A stretch of 5,480 bases of DNA from Flavobacteriales bacterium (GTDB lineage Bacteria > Bacteroidota > Bacteroidia > Flavobacteriales_D > Sanyastnellaceae), in NCBI GenBank assembly GCA_947464885.1, contig CANHYZ010000169.1:1-5480 (forward strand). The letters run 5' to 3'. The notes below the pieces were generated by a model. It did no database searches. It was given only the letters and a program-made list of their open reading frames with translations, and was not told the origin of the DNA. The translations under genes and the position numbers were made by a program. Below, piece after piece: positions 1 through 5,480 of the stretch; the first letter of the stretch is position 1; every line of letters begins with the position of its first letter.

Positions 1-20
1 ACACATGCTAATTTTGCCGC

Positions 21-605
21 ATGTCGCAAACACCCTTCTTGGTATCATCACGCATGCCCACCGTTTATGGCGAATTCGTTATGGATGCCTTCGATAGCGG
101 CCGTCCGGAAATGCCACACCTGGTATTGCGCAACAAAGGCAGTGAGTCGCCCATAGTCAATGTACGGATTCATTCGGAATGCCTTACCGGCGACGTCTTC
201 GGATCCACCCGCTGCGATTGCGGTGAACAACTGGCAACCTCCTTGCGCTACGTTGAAGATAACGGCGGCGTATTGGTCTATCTGCGTCAGGAAGGACGCG
301 GAATCGGTCTGGTGAACAAAATGAAGGCGTATAACTTGCAAGATCAGGGTATGGACACCATCGTTGCCAATCACCACCTTGGATTTCACGCTGATTTGCG
401 CGGCTACAATGAGGCCATTTCAATTCTGAAACACCTGGGCATTACCCGCATCAACCTCATTACGAACAATCCCGATAAACTGGATGCATTTAAGGAGTCC
501 GGAATTACCATTGAAAACCGCATTCCTATTCTGATTGACCCACGTCCGGAAAACCGCACGTATCTCGAAACCAAGAAAAATAACCTCGGACATTTTCTGG
601 GTTAA
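21..605 (+). CDS. ribA: GTP cyclohydrolase II (riboflavin biosynthesis)
   Basis: This cytoplasmic zinc enzyme opens GTP to 2,5-diamino-6-ribosylamino-pyrimidinone 5'-phosphate, releasing formate and pyrophosphate, the first committed step of riboflavin synthesis. The 194-residue product matches the usual stand-alone length (E. coli RibA, 196). Seen in the sequence: the zinc ligands Cys54, Cys65 and Cys67 in HSECLTGDVFGSTRCDCGEQ, the loop RQEGRGIGL (89-97), Tyr104, ANHHLGF (116-122), Asp125 and Arg127 (equivalents of the E. coli catalytic Asp126/Arg128), and LITNNPDK (146-153). No DHBP synthase (RibB) domain is fused, unlike the RibBA fusions of many bacteria. The frame has a TAA stop at 9-11, so ATG 21 is the earliest ATG; ATG 54 would remove residues that align with the family N-terminus. 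No clear Shine-Dalgarno lies between 9 and 20. The gene ends 9 bp from the stop of the convergent gene. Function is very secure; its upstream context lies outside the window. Confidence 0.97.
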   Translation: MSQTPFLVSSRMPTVYGEFVMDAFDSGRPEMPHLVLRNKGSESPIVNVRIHSECLTGDVFGSTRCDCGEQLATSLRYVEDNGGVLVYLRQEGRGIGLVNKMKAYNLQDQGMDTIVANHHLGFHADLRGYNEAISILKHLGITRINLITNNPDKLDAFKESGITIENRIPILIDPRPENRTYLETKKNNLGHFLG

Positions 606-614
606 TCATCAGCG

Positions 615-3368
615 CTATTGCTTCACCAATGTGATGCGCTGAGAATGGCCATTGGTATGAATCATGTCCACCACGTAAACGCCGGACATCCACGCTCGCG
701 TATCCCAGCGCCCCCAGCGGTGCGTGGTCTGATCGGCCACTATTTGTCCTTGCGCATTGAATACACTCCATGCTAAAGGAGCGGCGCCACTCCAATTCAG
801 CACATCCCCAAATGGCATTGGATAAGGGCTCGCTTCGAGGCGGTCGAGCTCTTCAAGATTGACCAATAACTCCACTTCCTCCTGTTCCGTGCAACCGGCA
901 TCATCACTCACTACACACGTATATTCTCCGGGCGCCGCGTTGAGAATCAATCCGGAATCGCCATTGCTCCAATCGATAGCATATGGTGGAAATCCACCCT
1001 CCACTTCAAGCTCGATCTGACCAACATTCAATTCCACCTCAATCACAATGGGGTCGAACTGCAGTATTGCGATGTTGCCACTAGCTAGGCAACCGGCAGC
1101 ATCCATCCATTGGGTCTGGTATTCCCCCGGTGGCAATGCCTCAAGGGGCAAATCATCACTCACATGCAACAGCGGCTCGATCCCGCCGTTAAACTGCAAC
1201 TCTACAACACCCGTTGACTGGGCGGCGCAAATTGTATCGGTATAAGCCTGAATTTCGAAGGGGCCCATTGTTTCGACCAACAATGTGGATGTAAAACTGC
1301 AGCCCATTTCATCCATCACAGTATAGCTATAGGTGCCTTGCTGCAGGTAGCCCTGAAAATCGTCAAGCCCGATAATGAAGGTATTTCCCTGTGCCTGAAG
1401 TGACTCAATCACGTAATGCGATGAATCACCATAACAGCCCGGTGTTAGAGAACTCTCAGCCATAAGCGGTAAAGGATCCGTCAGCACCACAGAGTCGTTT
1501 GAAACGCAGCCATAGCCATCTTCAAAAGTGAAATAGTAAACGCCGGAAAACAACTCCGTCAGCTGAACGCCATCGATCATACTTCCATTCACCGAAACAG
1601 TGACAGGCTCCTCGACTGACCATTGGATCAGTCCATCCGACAAACCATAACACGCCGGTTGAACGATATCCAATTCAATGCCCGGCTCAGGAGCCTCCTC
1701 TACATGAAAAAGATACTCCTGCTGAACTCCCTGTTCATCCACTACCGAAGCGCCGTAATCACCGGCCACATCCACCGGCAAAATCAAATCGGTAAGGCCA
1801 TTCGACCACAGCACTTCTGTCGCTCCCTCCGGCTCCAAATAAAGCGTATCACCTGCACACAAAATGCGATCAATCTTCTGCACAAGATTTTCCGGCTGCG
1901 TTTCAACCATATGAAGAACCTGATTCAATTCCGGATTGTAAACAACATCCCGAATACCCGACGGCCAAAGAACCACCACACTGTCTACCGGCATACTATT
2001 CGTCCCAAACAACATATACTGGGAGTCCTGTGCCATGAAATTCTCTCCGCATGTTTTTGGGCGCATCAAATTGACACCGGATACGTAGCAGCTGACGTGG
2101 GCTCCGATGCCGTCTCTGTTGCTGACGGTTCCCTGCAGACTAACACCAATCCACGTGCTTGGCGATACCATCGACTCAAAAAGCAACGACTGATTGTAAG
2201 TGAAAGCATTCACAGCAATATCATTACTACCGTCACCATTGATATCGCCCTTTGCCACCGAATACATAAACTCCGAATCCTCTCCACCCATTGCATCATA
2301 ATTGGAGATGAACTGCAGTCCTGATTGGTTCTTCAGCAGCACATTTCCTCCCGTGGTGGACGTATTGACAACATAAATATCCTCCCACGACTTCCCTTCC
2401 GTATCAATGAAAACGGTACCCCAACAAAATTCATTTACCTCCGTGTGCAAAGCCTGTGATTGATTCGTCATAAAGCCCTGCTCGTTGACCATGAAATAAT
2501 TTCCATCTTCTGTATTCGAGATGTAAAAATCATAATCTGCGTCATGATCAAAATCGGAAACAGATAACGACATCGCATCCAGCCCGACGGCAAAACCACT
2601 CTCATCACTCCAATCATCGAAACTACCATCACCGTTATTCCGGTAAAGTTTGTTGCCTGTTCCCCTGTCGTTTGAAATCAATAAGTCCTGATCCAGATCC
2701 AGATCATAATCAATCCACATCACTTGATAGGCTGGCATTACGCCATTGTCAATTTGAAGTTCAGACGCCATTTCCGTAAATGAATCATCACCATTGTTGC
2801 GATAGAACCAACTGGTTGGACCGGGAACATTAAAATAGTAATTCGCTACATAAAGATCCAGCCAGCCGTCATTGTTGTAATCACCCCAACTCGCACAGGT
2901 GCTGTAAGGATTGGCGTATGAACACTGCAATGCATCACTGACATCCGTAAACACCCAGTCTCCGTCGTTGCGCATCAAAACGGGGCAATCATAACCCCGC
3001 GTTGCGAAAAAATCCGCGTCGCCGTCATTATCGTAATCTACCCAAATCGGGTGGGCAATCAAGCCTTCTATGCCACCAAACAAATACAATTGCTCAAAAC
3101 CGTCGCCCGTGTTGCGGTAAGTATACACCCCCATTCCATTGCTGGCATAGGTCAAATCAACCAGCCCATCGCGATCGAAATCATGCATACTCACGCCACT
3201 TTCTACAACACCATTAGCGCTTTCAACATAAAGTCCATACGTATTGGTGACATCCGAAAATTGAGACCACACATTAGTAGCGAGAAAGCCGTCTAATGCG
3301 CAGAGTAAGCACAGCACACGGGTAAGCGAAGCAGCGGCACCGTCGAAGCGGATAGTAAGGTTAAGCAT
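615..3368 (-). CDS. Secreted FG-GAP/VCBS propeller, ASPIC/UnbV and SprB-repeat protein with T9SS sorting domain
   Basis: A 917-residue predicted cell-surface or secreted protein of unknown partner. Residues 1-35 look like a Sec signal peptide (Arg7 and Arg17, hydrophobic core about 18-31), with likely cleavage at VWS|QFSDV. Residues 36-400 hold Asp-rich calcium-loop repeats at 63 (DFDRDGLVDL), 111, 163, 220, 272, about 320 (degenerate) and 375 (DINGDGSNDI), about 50 residues apart, consistent with a seven-bladed FG-GAP/VCBS propeller. An ASPIC/UnbV domain follows (about 415-488, with NRDGIGA and WPSG). Next come an Ig-like module (about 503-556) and SprB-like modules (about 570-631, 643-700, 713-769 and 788-832, typically ending PGEY...D.AGC). 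A type A T9SS sorting domain (about 843-917) ends in the basic ITLVKQ. ATG 3368 is the first start after the in-frame stop at 3423-3425 and gives the signal peptide; no good Shine-Dalgarno is visible. It lies downstream of a paralogue in the same direction. An adhesin or matrix role is inference. Confidence 0.95.
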   Translation of the reverse strand: MLNLTIRFDGAAASLTRVLCLLCALDGFLATNVWSQFSDVTNTYGLYVESANGVVESGVSMHDFDRDGLVDLTYASNGMGVYTYRNTGDGFEQLYLFGGIEGLIAHPIWVDYDNDGDADFFATRGYDCPVLMRNDGDWVFTDVSDALQCSYANPYSTCASWGDYNNDGWLDLYVANYYFNVPGPTSWFYRNNGDDSFTEMASELQIDNGVMPAYQVMWIDYDLDLDQDLLISNDRGTGNKLYRNNGDGSFDDWSDESGFAVGLDAMSLSVSDFDHDADYDFYISNTEDGNYFMVNEQGFMTNQSQALHTEVNEFCWGTVFIDTEGKSWEDIYVVNTSTTGGNVLLKNQSGLQFISNYDAMGGEDSEFMYSVAKGDINGDGSNDIAVNAFTYNQSLLFESMVSPSTWIGVSLQGTVSNRDGIGAHVSCYVSGVNLMRPKTCGENFMAQDSQYMLFGTNSMPVDSVVVLWPSGIRDVVYNPELNQVLHMVETQPENLVQKIDRILCAGDTLYLEPEGATEVLWSNGLTDLILPVDVAGDYGASVVDEQGVQQEYLFHVEEAPEPGIELDIVQPACYGLSDGLIQWSVEEPVTVSVNGSMIDGVQLTELFSGVYYFTFEDGYGCVSNDSVVLTDPLPLMAESSLTPGCYGDSSHYVIESLQAQGNTFIIGLDDFQGYLQQGTYSYTVMDEMGCSFTSTLLVETMGPFEIQAYTDTICAAQSTGVVELQFNGGIEPLLHVSDDLPLEALPPGEYQTQWMDAAGCLASGNIAILQFDPIVIEVELNVGQIELEVEGGFPPYAIDWSNGDSGLILNAAPGEYTCVVSDDAGCTEQEEVELLVNLEELDRLEASPYPMPFGDVLNWSGAAPLAWSVFNAQGQIVADQTTHRWGRWDTRAWMSGVYVVDMIHTNGHSQRITLVKQ

Positions 3369-3457
3369 TAAGTTAAGGTGACCGTTGATGACTGCCGAGC
3401 AGTTCCAATCACGGTTGCTTAACTATAACGTAACTTTATAAAAAGGTTGCCCCGAAA

Positions 3458-3487
3458 TAGTGACGAATGACTAGTGACGAATGACTA
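3458..3487. repeat. Left arm of heptad array: two exact 14-bp repeats in opposite orientation
   Basis: TAGTGACGAATGAC occurs twice without a gap (3458-3471, 3472-3485), followed by TA and a decayed TAATGTG-like unit. Each 14-mer is two heptads, whose reverse complements (GTCACTA, GTCATTC) match the right-arm heptads, so this arm is the same repeat family inverted. The 14-bp period suggests that a pair of heptads was duplicated as a unit. It lies 89 bp upstream of the ATG of the downstream minus-strand gene. Confidence 0.93.
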
Positions 3488-3553
3488 ATGTGTCATAGAG
3501 CTATCCTTCCACGCTCTAGTCACTAGTCACTAGTCACTAGTCATTAGTCACTA
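3458..3553 (-). other. Predicted long imperfect stem-loop formed by the two heptad arms
   Basis: Positions 3458-3487 and 3524-3553 are reverse-complementary at 27 of 30 positions by hand alignment. In a minus-strand transcript one of the three mismatches becomes a G-U pair. Inside lies a second perfect 6-bp stem, TAGAGC (3496-3501) with GCTCTA (3513-3518), closing an 11-nt loop (3502-3512); 8-nt and 5-nt unpaired segments separate the stems. Any transcript running from the upstream to the downstream secreted-protein gene would contain this fold. The nearest T-run on the minus strand (3444-3440) is about 13 nt past the stem and a GGGG run intervenes, so it is not a classical intrinsic terminator. 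A role in processing, mRNA stability or polarity between the genes is inference. Confidence 0.7.
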
Positions 3554-3579
3554 GTCACTGGTCACTGGTCACTGGTCAC
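3517..3579. repeat. Nine tandem 7-bp repeats (TAGTCAC / TGGTCAC), right arm of array
   Basis: Nine contiguous heptads are read on the plus strand: TAGTCAC three times (3517-3537), TAGTCAT (3538-3544), TAGTCAC twice (3545-3558), then TGGTCAC three times (3559-3579). The block of identical TGGTCAC copies at one end suggests local expansion by slippage. The array abuts the 3' end of the upstream minus-strand gene: that gene's TGA stop (3576-3578) and the last base of its final Lys codon belong to the first heptad. The unit resembles the heptanucleotide short tandem repeats (STRR) reported from cyanobacteria; that likeness is from memory, not a search. No CRISPR-like spacers are present. Confidence 0.97.
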
Positions 3580-5480
3580 TTTTTAATGAGCGGTCGGATG
3601 GTGCGGGTTTGAGCGCTTAAGCCGTGCACATAGTAAACACCGGCAGGCCATGAGGAGCAGTCGAGCGTATGCAATCCCGATCCGTAATAATCCACACTGA
3701 GCAATTTACTTGAGGCATCATACACTTCGACTTGCATCGGGTGCATCAAGGTGAGCTGCACAACTGTTTGCGCCGGGTTCGGATAAAGGCTAATTCCCCC
3801 ATCCTGTTCATCAATATGGAGATCAATTATTGCTTGCGAGTCAGACACCGTGCACCCATTGGCATCAGTAACCAGCACGCTATATTCACCTTGACCAACG
3901 CTGTCTAAAACAGCAGTCGTATCGCCTGTATTCCAACTTATGGCAAAAGGTTCCTCCCCGCCTGAGATGGTCACTTCAATCCAACCGTTGGCACCACCGG
4001 ATGCGTTCTGAAAATTGGAGATATCTGCTATGAGCAACGGGAACTCACCAACCGTAACGGCAAGCTCATCGCTGCATTCGTTACCATCTGTAATGGTAAA
4101 CGCGTAAGTACCTGCTGCCAATGCACTAGGATTGAAGCCCTGCCAATCGTAGCTATAGGGCAACACACCACCGCTACCGAAATAAGACAACGCCGATGTT
4201 TCACCGACACACACGCTATCGACACTTCCAATTAAACTTACTACCGGCAGTTGACCGATGGAAAAATTTGCCTCTGCCTGACAACCGTTACCATCGGTAA
4301 CAATCACGGTGTAATCACCCGGCTGCAGCGATTCAGGATTACTGCCATCTGCGAGTGAAAAAGCGTAAGGCGCTGTTCCACCGGCAGCTGAAAAATCGCC
4401 GGATATCGTTGTACCGGCGCAAATCAATACCGACTGTGCCGCCGCATTCAACGCTTCCGGTGCAACGATCACAAGGGTTCCTTCAAACACGCAATTCGAT
4501 TCATCGGTGAACACGTAGTGGTAATCACCCGGAGTCAGATCACAGTTGCCGGTAACCGTCGACGGACCAGTCCAAGCAATACCCGAAGGAACAGCTCCAT
4601 TGGCCAATACCTCCACACAACCATTCGCCGAATCAGAGCAGTCGGGAGCTGTTGCAGTCTCTGTAATCTCGGGATTCGAAGACGCCTCGATGGAGCGCGT
4701 CAGCGTCGCTGCATAGCCGCAACGATTGGTAACGATCAGCTGATAGTCGCCCGGAGCATCAATGACAATGCTGCCTGCATCCGACCCATCGTACCAACTA
4801 TAACTTCCCTCAAGGGTTGAGCTCAAGGTAACCGTACCTCCATTGGGGCAAATGGTCTCCTGTGAAGCCATAATGGCCCCAACGTAGGAAGCGCCTTCTT
4901 CAAACGCATGAACACGATCAGATTGGAGATTATAATAGCGCTCTATGGCTCCACTTGGCCATTGTAATTCGAGGGTGTCCACTTGGATTGCCTCACCCAA
5001 ACTCAAAATTTCATATTGCGAATCCTGACCGAAAAAACTTTCGCCGCAAAACGTTTGCACCAAGTGCTGCTGACCATTCACCCAATAGCGAATCTTGGTT
5101 CCAACAGCATCCCGGTTACTCTCAGTCCCTGTAAGGGCGAGTTTCAGCCAATGATTCGAACCTCCATTGTTTTGAAAGAGAAAGAAGCGAAAGGGCAACA
5201 CAAACACATCCGCAAAATCCCAGTAGCCGTCATTATTCAGGTCTCCCTTGGCCGATGTAAAACAATTGCCGATATCATTCGGCATGCTCACATTGCTAAA
5301 GGTGTGTTCTGCGTTTTGTTCGAATAGAAAGTTGATGTTCTGCGCCACAAGATTAGCCTGCGTGGCAACATGCAAATCATCCAACCCATCGTGATTAAAA
5401 TCCATGAACATGCAGCCCCACGAAAGCGCATTGACCAACACACCTGCTTCGGCAGCTACATCAACGAACATTCCCTCATC
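3576..5480 (-). CDS. Secreted FG-GAP, ASPIC/UnbV and SprB-repeat protein with T9SS sorting domain (5' part missing)
   Basis: The frame is open to the window edge. The Met at 5471 is probably internal: the three codons before it (Asp-Glu-Gly) continue the DEGMFVDVAAEAGV pattern seen at FG-GAP blade starts. Numbered from that Met, 631 residues are visible. Two FG-GAP calcium loops (DFNHDGLDDL 24-33, DLNNDGYWDF 77-86) look like the last blades of a propeller whose other blades lie outside the window. Then come ASPIC/UnbV (about 117-191, with NRDAVG, CGESFFGQDSQY and WPSG), an Ig-like module (about 206-258), four SprB-like modules (about 278-333, 351-400, 421-467, 491-540; ends such as GEYSVLVTDANGC) and a type A T9SS sorting domain (559-631, YPNP at 563-566, basic LIKK end). 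The signal peptide must lie beyond the window. The order of domains and the ASPIC sequence mark it as a paralogue of the downstream gene. Its TGA stop lies inside the first heptad of the repeat array. Probable T9SS-exported surface protein; ligand unknown. Confidence 0.95.
   Translation of the reverse strand, partial: DEGMFVDVAAEAGVLVNALSWGCMFMDFNHDGLDDLHVATQANLVAQNINFLFEQNAEHTFSNVSMPNDIGNCFTSAKGDLNNDGYWDFADVFVLPFRFFLFQNNGGSNHWLKLALTGTESNRDAVGTKIRYWVNGQQHLVQTFCGESFFGQDSQYEILSLGEAIQVDTLELQWPSGAIERYYNLQSDRVHAFEEGASYVGAIMASQETICPNGGTVTLSSTLEGSYSWYDGSDAGSIVIDAPGDYQLIVTNRCGYAATLTRSIEASSNPEITETATAPDCSDSANGCVEVLANGAVPSGIAWTGPSTVTGNCDLTPGDYHYVFTDESNCVFEGTLVIVAPEALNAAAQSVLICAGTTISGDFSAAGGTAPYAFSLADGSNPESLQPGDYTVIVTDGNGCQAEANFSIGQLPVVSLIGSVDSVCVGETSALSYFGSGGVLPYSYDWQGFNPSALAAGTYAFTITDGNECSDELAVTVGEFPLLIADISNFQNASGGANGWIEVTISGGEEPFAISWNTGDTTAVLDSVGQGEYSVLVTDANGCTVSDSQAIIDLHIDEQDGGISLYPNPAQTVVQLTLMHPMQVEVYDASSKLLSVDYYGSGLHTLDCSSWPAGVYYVHGLSAQTRTIRPLIKK

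Noticed and set aside
48..389. 113-codon open frame on the minus strand inside ribA
   Set aside because: It overlaps the zinc and GTP-binding region of a clearly real ribA in antisense and resembles no known protein.
609..642. Possible bidirectional terminator hairpin between the convergent genes (TCAGCGC 609-615 with GCGCTGA 636-642)
   Set aside because: The 7-bp perfect inverted repeat has a 20-nt loop, lies partly inside the end of the minus-strand gene, and has no T-run on either side; too weak to call.
1623..2324. 233-codon open frame on the plus strand
   Set aside because: It is fully antisense to the ASPIC and propeller region of the secreted-protein gene, with a low-complexity product rich in Ile, His, Arg and Asn and no recognisable motif; a shadow of the real gene.
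3410..3457. Bacteroidota-type promoter (TTG about 19 nt before TAnnTTTG) for the downstream secreted-protein gene
   Set aside because: The minus strand has AT-rich stretches with TAAAGTTA and TATAGTTA, but neither matches TAnnTTTG and no TTG lies at the right distance upstream.
3458..3579. CRISPR array or IS-end inverted repeats
   Set aside because: The units are only 7 bp and contiguous with no spacers, and there is no transposase or target-site duplication.
4983..5327. 114-codon and other shorter open frames opposite the second secreted-protein gene
   Set aside because: The minus-strand frame carries clear FG-GAP, ASPIC and SprB domains; the plus-strand products show no domain.

Overview
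The window looks like chromosomal DNA from the phylum Bacteroidota, probably a Flavobacteriales-like marine or freshwater lineage; the order is inference. Two large secreted proteins end in type A C-terminal sorting domains of the type IX secretion system (T9SS), which is essentially confined to this phylum. One has a signal peptide predicted to be cut just before Gln, as is common in Bacteroidota, and no gene start has a strong Shine-Dalgarno sequence.

Layout: (1) 21-605, plus strand, a complete stand-alone GTP cyclohydrolase II (ribA, riboflavin synthesis). (2) 615-3368, minus strand, a complete 917-residue secreted protein: signal peptide, a seven-repeat FG-GAP/VCBS propeller, an ASPIC/UnbV domain, an Ig-like and SprB-like module chain, and a T9SS sorting domain. 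It converges on ribA with only 9 bp between the stop codons. (3) 3369-3575, the gap between the two secreted-protein genes. It holds a two-armed array of 7-bp repeats (3458-3579) whose arms face each other and can fold into a long stem-loop. (4) 3576-5480, minus strand, a second secreted protein of the same architecture, cut by the window edge at its N-terminal side.

The two secreted-protein genes are tandem paralogues in the same direction and may form one transcription unit, with the repeat/stem-loop between them. They probably encode surface or secreted calcium-binding adhesin-like proteins; substrate and partner cannot be read from the sequence. ribA appears functionally unrelated. The least ordinary signal is the heptanucleotide array. 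It begins exactly at the 3' end of the upstream gene, supplies that gene's stop codon, and forms an inverted repeat around a small hairpin. I see no phage, IS element, CRISPR array, tRNA or rRNA, and no clearly new enzymatic or defence system.
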